Shown here: piece by piece, positions 1 through 8,546 of the stretch
How the letters are laid out: every line of letters starts with the position of its first letter
How positions within the stretch are numbered: the stretch's first letter is position 1
Assembly: GCA_025997135.1 (NCBI GenBank)
Contig: BNUE01000029.1
Location: forward strand, 1-15,377
Origin: a candidate division SR1 bacterium
GTDB lineage: Bacteria; Patescibacteriota; Gracilibacteria; Absconditabacterales; Absconditicoccaceae
Direction: 5' to 3'
Length of the DNA: 15,377 nucleotides
Translations under genes and position numbers: made by a program
Notes under the pieces: generated by a model
Databases searched by the model: none
Told to the model about the DNA's origin: nothing
Seen by the model: the letters and a program-made list of their open reading frames with translations, nothing else

Positions 1-409
1 TAGAGAGATCGGCTTAAATAAGCATATATTTTTATCAAAAGGAGAAGAAAAAGCTGACTGACGTGACAAAGATACGATACTCGGAGACGCATTCGAGGCT
101 TTTCTCTGACGAATTTACTGTGAATGGGGAGAAGAAGTTGTATTTGATTTTGTCAAAAAATACCTTTTCCCAAAAATGAAAGAATCTATGAAACATCCCG
201 TCAAATCGTACAAATCACTCGTCCAAGAATATTGTTTAAAAGAGAAACAAAAGCTCCCAGAATACAAAGATCGCGAAGAAAAACTAGATAATGAACCCGT
301 TTTCATATCTGAATTGCGATTTCTGGACAAAAAAATGAGCGAATGAAAAGGGAAAAACAAAAAAGCTGCTGAAAGTGAAGCTGCCAAGGTATTTTGGGAG
401 AGTATTTAA
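1..409 (+). CDS. rnc: Ribonuclease III, C-terminal part (5' end outside window)
   Basis: This is the C-terminal 135 or so residues of the double-strand-specific RNase III that processes rRNA precursors and structured mRNAs. The frame starting at base 2 runs to TAA at 407-409 with three TGA codons read as Gly. The second half of the catalytic domain shows the signature DTILGDAFEAFLG, where the last Gly is TGA (110-112 region), followed by a double-stranded RNA-binding domain: HPVKSYKSLVQEYC, then a beta strand, then SEGKGKNKKAAESEAA, whose first Gly is also TGA. The GxGxxKKxAxxxAA ending is diagnostic of the dsRBD helix that contacts RNA. The first half with the ExxDRxxGD motif lies beyond the left edge. 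The gene is convergent with htpX, with only seven bases between the two stops. Very confident in the family. Confidence 0.95.
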
Positions 410-416
410 AAATTTC

Positions 417-1385
417 TTAATAATTCTGCAACGCTTCTATTCTTTCTTTAATACTTGGATGAGAGTCTCGAATTGAAGTTTTATGTTTTTTTGCCATTCA
501 CATTATTTCTTCATTACTAACTTCTGGAGTTTCAATGAAAAACATCGCCATATTCTTTTTCGCTTTGGGAACTGCTGAGTGTCAGCTAATTTTCTGAAGT
601 GCTGAAATCATAGCTTGAGAATCTTTTGTCAGTTCTACACTGCCTAAATCTGCAAGATATTCCCTCTTTCTAGAGACAGCAAGTTTAATCAATGGATAAA
701 TCACATATCATAATAGTAAAAATACTCACCCAACCGCTAACATCATAAGCTGTACTTGTCATCAGCCTTTTCAGCTACTTTTTGAATTTCAACCAAAACT
801 AGATCTAAATATAATTTCTCAAATAAGCGAAATGATCCCGATATAAACTACCGTAACCAACATCAGCATACTGTCTTTATTGATGAGATGAGTGAGTTCG
901 TGAGCGGCGACAGCTTCAATTTCACGTTTATCTAGCTTATCTAATAACCCTTGAGTGAAGACAATTCGCGAGTCCTTAGCTCTCCATCCTGTAGCAAAAG
1001 CATTCAGCCCAGACACTAGCATAATTCAGATTTTTGGAGTTGGTAATCCTCTAGATATGCACAAATTTTCGACAATGTTATAAATTTCTGGGTTCTGAGC
1101 CCTAGTAAGTTCTTTAGCACCCGCGAAACTAAACATAATTTTTCTCTGAAAAAAGAATACTATCAACACCCATACCACCAAAATAGGAACAAGGACAATA
1201 AAAAGCTGAAATGTAATCTCAAGCCCTATATCAATCCTAGCATTCCATGCAAAGTATTCATCAGTAACGAAAATCGTAGCGAAAACCCAGAGAATGAGAA
1301 AAAGAGCAACTGGAAAGAGTATCATCAAAAAGACCGTTTTTCTCTCATTAGAAGCCTTGAAGCTAGTGAGTCATTGATATGCCAT
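417..1385 (-). CDS. htpX: HtpX-like M48 family membrane zinc metalloprotease
   Basis: This 322-residue protein is a membrane-bound M48 protease of the HtpX type, which degrades misfolded membrane proteins. It starts at ATG 1383-1385, beginning MAYQGLTSF with a TGA Gly at residue 5, and ends at TAA 417-419. Two hydrophobic segments follow the start (about residues 20-40 and 50-78). Then come NAFATGW and the zinc motif HELTH (H162, E163, H166). The third ligand is probably E242 in REYLAD. A further hydrophobic stretch lies between them and is rich in TGA-encoded Gly. The C-terminus has the typical [12 protein letters not shown] motif, preceded by a CGA that reads naturally as Trp. It is the last gene of the pheS-lemA operon. 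Pairing of lemA with htpX is seen in many bacteria and suggests a shared envelope role. Standard-code reading would split it at several TGA codons. Confidence 0.93.
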
Positions 1386-1406
1386 GATAAGATTAAAGAT
1401 AAATAT

Positions 1407-1763
1407 CTAAATCGCTTCTTTCATATTTCGGATTGGAAATTTGTATTTTTTTGTATTCCAGCAGGTGATACACTCTTGCATCGTTTTTCAAGGGTTGTCA
1501 GTAAAGAAATCTCTCATATATTGGTTGTAAGCAAATTGAGATTTAATCGGATATTTCACCCCACTTTTCCTCTCATGGTAAAATCTCTCTCGCTCGATTA
1601 TCGCATCTCAATAGGTTTTTTTACCTTTATATTCAGACATTCGCTCCATAAATTGGGTGTTGAACTTGAAGTGCTTGCCGATATGCTGTTTGAAAAAGGA
1701 TCTGTGAAATTCACAGTTGGTATAATTGGATGGGATTATTGTCTCAAGGGTTATATTTTTCAT
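1407..1763 (-). CDS. Small DUF6434-like protein between lemA and htpX
   Basis: This 118-residue soluble protein starts at ATG 1761-1763 and ends at TAG 1407-1409. Its start overlaps the lemA stop as TAATG, sharing one base, so translation is probably coupled. Under the altered code it reads without a break: an N-terminal FHRSFFKQHIGKHFKFN, then KGKKTYGDAI with a TGA Gly, then MRDFFTDNPGKTMQECITCW with another TGA Gly. These blocks resemble the DUF6434 family (FFxxHIGKxFxFN, GKTYxDAI, DFFxxNxGKxxxxAIxCW) as I remember it. Function of that family is not established; similar domains occur near SAP-like nucleic-acid-binding segments. CGA at 1641-1643 and 1590-1592 falls where the family tends to have Trp. 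The opposite strand carries a longer standard-code open frame (1374-1766), which is a shadow. Confidence 0.75.
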
Positions 1764-2305
1764 TAAAACTCCACCTTTGGTGCTTTTTTGATTTCCTCCT
1801 CTCCTTCAAAAAAGGTTTCTGGCGTCTTGTGAAACAAGATATTTGCAGGGAATTGTTGAATTACAGTATTATACTCTTTGGTAGTTGCATTGAAGAACCT
1901 GCGAGCAGCAGCGATTTTATTCTCAATGTCAGATAACTCTGTTTGAAGCTGGATAAAATTCTGATTTGCTTTCAGATCTGGATAGCTTTCACTGAGTGCA
2001 AAAATGCTCTTCAGGGCTCCAGTCAGAACGTTGTTTGCATCAGCTTTTTCTTTCATATTTGTAGCAGTTCAAAAGCTGTTTCTAGCCTTGATAACATCAT
2101 CGAGAGTTGATTTCTCATGCGTTGCATAGCCTTTTACGGTACTAACTAAATTATCCACTAGGTCAAACCTCATCTTCATCTGCACATCAATATCAGACAG
2201 AGAGCTGTCTCTAGTCGTCTTGAGATGGATAATTTTATTGTAAAGCGTCACATAAATAATCGCACAAACAGCGATAATAATTATTAAACCTCGAAGTATA
2301 CTCAT
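1763..2305 (-). CDS. lemA: LemA family membrane-anchored protein
   Basis: This is a 180-residue LemA protein: a short N-terminal membrane helix followed by a helical bundle. The start ATG 2303-2305 opens MSIL(CGA)GLIIIIAVCAIIYV, a transmembrane anchor at about residues 2-20 in which CGA fits Trp better than a charged Arg. Next come SDIDVQMKMRFDLVDNLV and VKGYATHE, the family hallmark, then SESYPDLKAN, FIQLQTELSD, ENKIAAARRFFN and a C-terminal PKVEF. A single TGA (2069-2071) is read as Gly in NSFGTATN. The stop TAA is 1763-1765. It lies 28 bases downstream of pheS and is followed directly by the DUF6434-like gene and htpX. LemA function is poorly defined; the htpX association points to envelope maintenance. 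Confidence 0.95.
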
Positions 2306-2333
2306 TTGTAAAAGAAAAAAAATAAAAACTAAT

Positions 2334-3356
2334 TTAAGCAAACGATCTCGTAAATCTCAGATCGCCACTGGTAAAATAACGAATATCTTTGACTCCATAT
2401 TTCATAGCCGTAACTCTATTTATCCCGATCCCAAAGGCAAAACCAGTTCGTCCCTCATCTGGATCTACACCAGCATTACGTAAAACATTTGGATGGATCA
2501 TCCCTGCACCCAGCAATTCAAGCCGCTTACTCAGCTGTTTCTCGCCTGTTTTGGGATCTATATATTCATATCTGGCATCAATTTCAAAACCTGGCTCTAC
2601 AAAAGGGAAATATCCAGGTCTCATCCTGACTTCTACTTTCTTTTTCAAAACTCCAGATAAAAAAGTTTCTATCACGTATTTAAAATTGGCAACTGATATA
2701 TTTTTGTCGATATATACACCTTCCATCTGATAAAACATTGTATCATGAGAGGGGTCCATTTCATCAAAACGATAACACTTTCACGGTAAAACAACTCTAA
2801 TCGGTACTCAATATTTCTTTATCACGTAATTTTGAGCTGAAGAAGTATGAGTTCTCATCACATAATTTTCGCCTCTATCGTCTTTTTTGGTCAGATAAAT
2901 AGTATCGTGCATTTCAGTCGCTGGATGTGAAATAGGGATATTTACCGCTTCAAAATTCTCAAATTTACTCACAACTTCTTTGCCTATTTCTATACGAAAC
3001 CCCATCGATTGCGCGATTTCTTCCATTTCACGTCTAGTTTTCACGAGCAAGGAATAAAAGCCTTGTTCAAGTTTTTTGACTGGCAAAGAAATGTCTACTA
3101 AATCTTTCTCCAATAAAGCATTGATTTCTTCATTTAAAAAAGTATCTGCTTTCTGCTGATATTCCCGTTCTAATGCAGACTTTAGAGATGATAACTCTTG
3201 ACCCTTTATTTTTCTATCTTCTGGGCTGAGATTTCACATTTCTTTGAATGCCAAAGTTATACTACCTTTTTTGCCGAGGTATGTTTGATACCAAGTTTCG
3301 AGTTCATCCTTGGTCGAAATAGCTGAAAGCTGAGTTAATATCTGAGTTTTATCCAT
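2334..3356 (-). CDS. pheS: Phenylalanine--tRNA ligase alpha subunit
   Basis: This 340-residue catalytic subunit of the class II enzyme charges tRNA-Phe. The start chosen is ATG 3354-3356 (MDKTQILTQL), with TAA at 2334-2336. An N-terminal coiled coil (to about residue 85) is followed by the catalytic core: SHPATEMHDTIYL, the RTHTSSAQ block at 168-175, GVPIRVVLPGKCYRFDEMD with two TGA-encoded Gly residues, ELLGAGMIHPNVLRNAG, and the motif 3 segment FAFGIGINR at 308-314. The residue before LELLG is CGG (2523-2525); in other PheS proteins this position is the Trp of a KWLE motif. pheT is not adjacent, although alpha and beta subunits are often encoded together. An in-frame ATG at 3449 would add a hydrophobic non-family extension, so I reject it. 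It is the first gene of the four-gene minus-strand operon. Confidence 0.95.
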
Positions 3357-3521
3357 TATAAAAAAAACAAAAAAACAAATCTGACTAGAGAATAAAGATT
3401 TGATTTTACTTTTCAAGGTAAATCCATATATAAATTCATTACTATCCATGAAAATATCTTAAAAGACATCAAAACATAAGTTTATATCAAACATTATTTA
3501 TTTTAAACAATACTTTATGTC

Positions 3522-3614
3522 CCATTCAGAGTAACATGTCACAAAAAGGGGTTCGGGGGCAGAGCCCCCGCCTTGCACCCGAGCTTGCCGAGGGTGGTTT
3601 TCTTGACTGAATGG
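3522..3614. repeat. GC-rich double-hairpin element with flanking inverted repeat
   Basis: A perfect 7-base-pair stem, CGGGGGC (3554-3560) with GCCCCCG (3564-3570) around a three-base loop, is followed by a second stem CACCC (3576-3580) with GGGTG (3592-3596). Outside these, CCATTCAG (3522-3529) and CTGAATGG (3607-3614) form an 8-base inverted repeat enclosing 93 bases. An A-run precedes the first hairpin and a short T-run (TTTT) follows the second, so each strand looks terminator-like. Both neighbours begin here, so neither gene would end at it. It could be a dispersed palindromic repeat, a miniature mobile element or a small RNA with its terminator. I cannot tell whether copies exist elsewhere. 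Confidence 0.6.
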
Positions 3615-3658
3615 TGAGTGATCTATCGGGAAACATCATAAGTTTGAGAAAAGTTTAT

Positions 3659-3687
3659 TTGAAAAACAAAGATATCAATTTTAAATT
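3659..3687 (+). promoter_or_regulatory. Possible promoter of the AlkD gene
   Basis: TTGAAA (3659-3664) and TAAATT (3682-3687) are separated by 17 bases and lie 24 bases before the ATG. The -10 is weak (four of six consensus bases). The call rests on pattern only. Confidence 0.3.
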
Positions 3688-3711
3688 TTTTAGTTATATG
3701 GCGACAAATAT

Positions 3712-4434
3712 ATGACGGCAAAATCTGTAATCTTAACCCTATATTCTCTACAAAATCCTGCTCAAGCGATAATTTTACAGCGTTTTTTCAAGACATGACC
3801 TAGTGAATATGGCGAATGAGATGTCTTTCTGGGAATCAAAGTACCTGAGACGAGAAAAGTTGCAAAACAATATAAAAAACTACCACTGACAGAAATCCAG
3901 AAATTATTGGAGTCCCCATATCATGAAGCTAGACTTTGTGGATTATTGATTTTAGTTTCCCAGTTTCAACATGAAATTTGAAAAAAATGAGAGATCACCA
4001 GTCTCTACCTAGCTAATACTTCAAATATTAACTCACGAGATCTTGTCGATTTATCTGCACCAAACATAGTTGGCAATTACTATTTTGAGTTAAAGGATAG
4101 CTCTATTTTAGACCAGCTTTCTTTGTCTAATTCTTTACGAGAACGTAGGATTTCCATAGTTTCTACCTTCTATTTCATCAAGAAATGACAGGCATCAGAC
4201 ACTCTACGTATCGCTGAAACATTACTAACAGACCAACATGATTTAATCCAAAAGGCTGTTTGATGGATGCTTAGGGAAGTTTATAAAAGGGTTGATGAAA
4301 AGTTGATTTACGATTTTCTAGATTTATATGCCACTGAGATGCCACGTACGATGCTGAGATACACTATAGAGAGATTCCCAGAGCCTATCAGATTAAAATA
4401 TTTGCATAAAAAAATGGAGTCCCTATCAAAATAG
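3712..4434 (+). CDS. alkD: AlkD-type DNA alkylation repair glycosylase (HEAT-like fold)
   Basis: This 240-residue protein is of the AlkD/COG4912 family, which excises alkylated bases such as 3-methyl- and 7-methylpurines. It starts at ATG 3712-3714, ends at TAG 4432-4434, and contains six TGA Gly codons. Recognisable blocks are FLGIKVPETRKVAKQY, EARLCGLLILV, DLVDLSAPNIVG, ERRISIVSTFYFIKKG, HDLIQKAVGWMLREV and MPRTMLRYTIERFP. Codon 109 is CGA, directly before DLVD. In the characterised AlkD of Bacillus cereus, residues W109, D113 and W187 line the active site, and here D113 is present and W185 is close. Reading CGA as Trp restores the missing Trp. A second CGA at residue 143 sits in the conserved S-x-W-ERR motif. 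The gene lies just upstream of dnaA on the same strand. Very confident of the family. Confidence 0.93.
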
Positions 4435-4442
4435 AAGACTCC

Positions 4443-4500
4443 TACCATTGAATATGTAGTATATTTATATATTTAAAGGACAAAAGTTACTTCAATGGTA
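4443..4500. repeat. 10-base inverted repeat between the AlkD gene and dnaA
   Basis: TACCATTGAA (4443-4452) is exactly inverted as TTCAATGGTA (4491-4500) with an AT-rich 38-base spacer. It begins nine bases after the AlkD stop. There is no T-run directly after the second arm, so it is a poor intrinsic terminator. It could be a regulatory or mRNA-stability structure ahead of dnaA. Confidence 0.45.
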
Positions 4501-4586
4501 CCTTCATTATAGTCAAAATTTCTCAAAAGTCAATAGATTTTTTCTGCTTAGAATAGGGTTTTTCTAAAATCTCTTATTATTCGTCC

Positions 4587-4614
4587 TTGAAAAGAGTATG
4601 TAAATATCTATATT
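4587..4614 (+). promoter_or_regulatory. Predicted dnaA promoter, nearly leaderless
   Basis: TTGAAA (4587-4592) and TATATT (4609-4614) are spaced 16 bases apart. Only nine bases separate the -10 from the dnaA ATG at 4624. Transcription would start within a few bases of the start codon, leaving almost no leader. No Shine-Dalgarno sequence is present, which fits leaderless translation. Confidence 0.5.
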
Positions 4615-4623
4615 CCTGAGATA

Positions 4624-6108
4624 ATGCTTATTGACCCTATTCAATCCTATACTACGGAAAAAATTGATTACCTAACAAACCTACGAACCCAGGTAATACT
4701 CCATATTTCTACCCAGCACGACCCAAAAAAATTGCTGGCGTTTTTGCCAAAGAGTGGAATCATAAATATCGAAGAATGAGAAAAAACAGTCTATATCTGA
4801 TTTGCCAATGATTTTGCTCTGACTCAAGCCAAAAAACTATTTAATAAATCTTTCAAAGAGGCTATTCATGAGCTATATAATTCACAGTTTGACATAGCTT
4901 ACTGTGTTTATCAGCCTTTCTCCAATGGATCTCCCCTACTCATTAACCTACAAAAACTCTTAAATTTAACTGAAAAAGATAAAAAAGCTGATCAAGATGC
5001 ACAAACATCTCGTGAAATCAAGTCAGATTTATCTTCTCTTTTTTGAATTTTATTTGATCCAAATTTTAGGTTTGATAATTTTATCGCAGGAGCCAACAAT
5101 CAGTTTGCCTTTTCAGCCGCCAAAGCTGTCGCGGAAAATCCAGGGACTGCCTACAATCCCCTCTTTCTCTACTGAAATGTATGACTAGGGAAAACTCACC
5201 TGATGCAGGCAATATGAAATGAAATTACTTCATCTGATCCGAAAAAAGTAGCAGTTTATCTCCCATCTACCAAGCTTACTGATGAGATAGTCCTAGCTCT
5301 CAGAAACAATAAAATGTCCAATCTGATGAGGAAATTCGATGATGTCGATGTACTATTGATAGATGATATTCAGTTTTTAGCTGGAAAAGACAGGACCCAA
5401 GAGGTATTTCACAATATTTTCAATGATTTTCATGCCAAGAAAAAACAAGTAATAATGTCATCTGATCGTCCTCCAAAAGAGCTAATCTGAATAGAATCTA
5501 GACTTAGATCTAGGTTTGCACTGGGACTGGTGGCAGATATTCAGGCTCCAGATTTCGAGACGAGAATTGCTATTTTAGAGTCTAAGCTGGAAAATAAACA
5601 GGAATTTATCGATTTTGAATTATTATCTATTATCGCCCAACATATTAAGTCTAATGTACGTGAATTAGAAGGTGCTCTCAACATTTTACTCACTCGCAAG
5701 AAACTCTCAGGTAAAGAGACTACTGAGGACGACATTCAGGCGTGTTTACAGACTCTATGATATGCCAACTCTACCAATATACCCTCAGCAGAAGCTACTT
5801 TTCAGCAAAATAAAAAATCTGATTCGTCCTTTGATAACATTGTCCAAATGGTAGCGGATTATTATGGACTTTCGGTCGCAGAACTCAAATCAGAAGGCAG
5901 AAAAAAAGAGATTACTACCGCTCGCCAGATTTTAATGTACATTGCAAAACAGCATTTCAAGCGGACCCTTGAGAAAACCAGCGATTATTTCTGAGGTAAG
6001 AACCACGCAACTGCAATTTATGCGATAAAAAACATAGAAAAAAAGCTAAAAACCGACGAAACGATTTACCATGATTTTCAGGTTTTTATGGAATGGGTAG
6101 AACAGTAA
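4624..6108 (+). CDS. dnaA: Chromosomal replication initiator protein DnaA
   Basis: This 494-residue protein is the AAA+ ATPase that opens the origin. It starts at ATG 4624-4626 (the only ATG before an in-frame stop at 4549-4551) and ends at TAA 6106-6108, with nine TGA Gly codons. Domain I begins NL(CGA)TQVILHI, where other DnaA proteins carry 'LW..V'. Domain III has [14 protein letters not shown], Walker A GNVGLGKT at 184-191 with two of its Gly from TGA (5173-5175, 5182-5184), Walker [12 protein letters not shown] around D247, sensor I MSSDRPP, and RLRSRF. Domain IV has [20 protein letters not shown] and the DnaA-box-binding [11 protein letters not shown] at 457-467. Neither dnaN nor recF follows; instead a uvrD-type helicase is convergent, 11 bases away. 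I see no DnaA boxes (TTATCCACA-like) in the upstream region, so this need not be the origin. Confidence 0.97.
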
Positions 6109-6110
6109 AT

Positions 6111-6122
6111 TAAATATATTTA
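6111..6122. repeat. AT-rich palindrome between convergent dnaA and helicase stops
   Basis: TAAATATATTTA is a perfect 12-base palindrome that fills the 11-base gap and includes the helicase stop codon. It contains no GC stem, so it is at best a weak bidirectional terminator. Confidence 0.35.
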
Positions 6123-8390
6123 GACGACTTCTAGAAATCTTTTTTCGACTTTTCTCAGTCAGAACTTAGGATTATGAAATTTAACAACTGCCATATTATT
6201 TCGTAGTTCAAAAACATATCCCGTACCGAAGAGTTTATGTTTGACTGTATCTCATTCATTGATGACTGGTCAGCTTTCTTTTTCTAATCATCATGAAAGG
6301 TCATATAATTTGACAAGATCTGTCGGCAACTCTGATATAAAGCGACTTGGTGGGTTATTCTTGGTTTGTCATCGAGTCATCCTGGACTGAGCAGAGGAAA
6401 GAAATAGAATATCTTTTGCTCTCGTGATAGCTACATACATCAGTCTCCTCTCCTCTTCCAATGTTTTGGGGTCTAGACTAGCATTGGACAACGGAAACAT
6501 CCCATCTTCCAGTCAAACGACAAAAACCATCGGAAATTCCAATCATTTGGATGAATGTGCGGTCATAAGCTTTACTGCGTCTATTTCTCACTGATCATCA
6601 GCGACAACATCAGCGAGAAGTGCAACCTCCTCCATAAATTGCCTCAAAGCTTCTTCTCAGGTTTCTGGATACTTTTCAGCCATATTTACCAGCTGTCAGA
6701 TATTATCATACCTCTCCTGTGCTAATTCTTCACTGCCCTCTTCTTTAATCAGATGATCGCGGTAATTGATCTTTTTGGTCAAAAGAGATAAAAAAGCTGA
6801 TGGAGTCAAGGTTTCGACTGCTATACGCAAGTCCTCCATTGTGAGAATAAACAACTTTATCCCCGTCATCGCCTGAGGAGTGATTTTTAAGTTTTCAAGC
6901 GGACTTTCTCATTTTCGCAGACTGGAAATGGTTTCATAGATTGGAATACTATGAGAGAGTGCATATTCTGATATTTTTTCAAAAGTTGTGTCTCAGACCT
7001 TACGATTTGGTGTATTTATTATGCGTTTAAGAGCTATATTGTCCTGAGGATTTAGAAATCGTCTGACATAAGCCAAAATATCTTTAATTTCTTTACGGTC
7101 AAAAAATTTAAAAGCACCTCGTATTTTATAAGGTATTCACTCCTGTAAACAAAGAGTTTCAAATATGCTAGACTGGGAATTCGTCCTATAAAGGATCGCC
7201 ACCTGTCATCGAGAAGTCAGTTTTCAGCTGTTTTTCATCTTTTTTATCAATCACAGGGTAGTCGCCGCCTCATCTGTATCGGTATTGTGTGAAAAAATCG
7301 TGATTTTATCTTCTCCAGAACGATGAGCAATAACATCTTTTTCATACTGATTTTTATTATTTTTGATAATTGCATTTCATGCCTGTACAATGTGCGGTTT
7401 GGAACGATAATTCGTCTGAAGTTTGAACATTTTGATTTTGGGTCGATAAGATTTTAGATTTAGGAAATTCTCCATTAATGCTCATCTCCAGCCATAAATG
7501 CTCTGATAATCATCTCAGATCATAGTAATATTGGCTCATCAGCCAGTGAATAACCTCATCAACTCAAATTGAATCCAATTGGTATCTTGTGCTTCATCCA
7601 CTAGAATATAATCGAAATGATTTTGCCATTTCTGAAGAGTAGGCTGTGATTTCTGGAAAAGAATGTATGGTAACAGCAAAAGATCATCGAAATCAAGTGA
7701 ATTCTGAATTTCCAATGACTTTTGATATTCCTCATAAACCTTACCCATCGTCGCATCATAATCTCAGCTTACTCATTTTAGGAAATCGGCCGGCAATACG
7801 CCATTATTTTTTTGTCTAGATATAAAACCTTGCACTTCTTTTGGTTTGAACGTTTCAGTCAAATTTAGTCTTTTTAGGATTTCTCTGATAACAGCTGTCG
7901 CATCATCTATTATCCCAAAATTTTTGTTGTATTTCATCTGCAATTTATCGATATCTTCTTTTAGAATTTTGAGAAAAATAGAATGGAACGTTCAGATCCA
8001 CTTTAATGATGAAGCACTAAGAGAAAAATCTGATGAAGAAGTGGGTTTAGACTGTTCCATCGCAGAGAGAAAATCAGACAAGTCATCTCCAGACCCTTGG
8101 ATAAGTTGAGAATTTGAGCCTAATGAAGTTTCTACTATTCCGCTCATCTCCTCTGATATTTGAATTAGCCTTTCTTTCATCTCATTTGCTGCCTTATTTG
8201 TGAAAGTCACAGCTAACACACGAGAAATTGGAATCTTTACTCATCGAAAAAGATAAGCTATTTTGTAGGTCAAGACTCTAGTTTTACCTGATCATGCACC
8301 TGCAATGATGAGAGAATCTGTATCTGTATGAAGAGTTGCTTTGGCTTGTTCTTCATTAAGTTTTGATGTAATATAGTCTTTTAGGTCCAT
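6120..8390 (-). CDS. pcrA: UvrD/PcrA-type superfamily 1A DNA helicase
   Basis: This 756-residue 3'-5' DNA helicase is of the UvrD/PcrA class, which acts in excision repair and in clearing replication blocks. It starts at ATG 8388-8390 ([15 protein letters not shown]) and ends at TAA 6120-6122. Motifs in order are Walker A AGAGSGKT (residues 30-37, with one Gly from TGA 8292-8294), [78 protein letters not shown], and a C-terminal Tudor-like end starting HKLFGTGYV. Motif Ia and GTFHS are separated by about 55 residues rich in Ser and acidic residues (about 76-131), longer than I expect for the family. CGA at 6372-6374 sits before '[11 protein letters not shown]', where relatives have an aromatic residue. 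The uvrD and pcrA names cannot be separated from sequence alone. Confidence 0.95.
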
Positions 8391-8546
8391 AAGATTGTAA
8401 ATAATCTGGTAAAAAAGAATGCCAGTCTATACTAAAATTTTTTGACAAAAAATCAATAGATATTTTAAAAAATCACTTGTATTTTATATAAATATTAACA
8501 TTACTTATGAGTCATTTATACTTTTTACTTACTTTATTTACCGAAT
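8391..8546. other. Divergent promoter region of the helicase and DUF3160 lipoprotein genes
   Basis: These 156 AT-rich bases hold no coding sequence. They contain the odd palindrome ATTTTTTG-A-CAAAAAAT (8437-8453), which includes a TTGACA hexamer on the plus strand (8442-8447). This could be an operator or simply a -35 element with symmetry. On the minus strand a weak pair, TTGATT (8451-8456) and TATAGA (8426-8431) spaced 19, points to the helicase. Confidence 0.4.
8495..8522 (+). promoter_or_regulatory. Predicted promoter of the DUF3160 lipoprotein gene
   Basis: TTAACA (8495-8500) and TATACT (8517-8522) are each one base off the sigma70 consensus and are spaced 16 bases apart. They lie 24 bases upstream of the ATG at 8547. 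No Shine-Dalgarno sequence follows. Confidence 0.5.

Larger units (their letters stand above)
3357..3711. other. Divergent intergenic region between pheS and the AlkD gene
   Basis: These 355 bases hold no gene I can support in either strand under the altered code. The middle (about 3547-3599) is strikingly GC-rich in an AT-rich window and holds two hairpins; it is listed separately. Weak promoter-like pairs flank it. On the minus strand, TTGTTT (3505-3510) and TATAAA (3481-3486) are spaced 18 and point to pheS. On the plus strand, TTGAAA (3659-3664) and TAAATT (3682-3687) are spaced 17 and point to the AlkD gene. No Shine-Dalgarno sequence precedes either start. Confidence 0.6.

Noticed and set aside
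1374..1766. 130-codon open frame on the plus strand
   Set aside because: It is the antisense shadow of the DUF6434-like gene, which has family-like motifs, a coupled start and consistent codon use under the altered code.
2389..2730. 113-codon plus-strand open frame
   Set aside because: Antisense to the pheS catalytic core; no family features.
3354..3449. Upstream in-frame ATG for pheS at 3449
   Set aside because: The extension is hydrophobic and unlike PheS N-termini, while ATG at 3356 gives the usual beginning and length.
3548..3599. Possible tRNA in the GC-rich block (GGTTCG-like string)
   Set aside because: No acceptor stem, anticodon arm or CCA-compatible cloverleaf can be drawn; the block folds as two simple hairpins.
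4435..4623. Replication origin upstream of dnaA
   Set aside because: No cluster of DnaA-box-like sequences is visible; the AT-rich spacer alone is not evidence in this composition.
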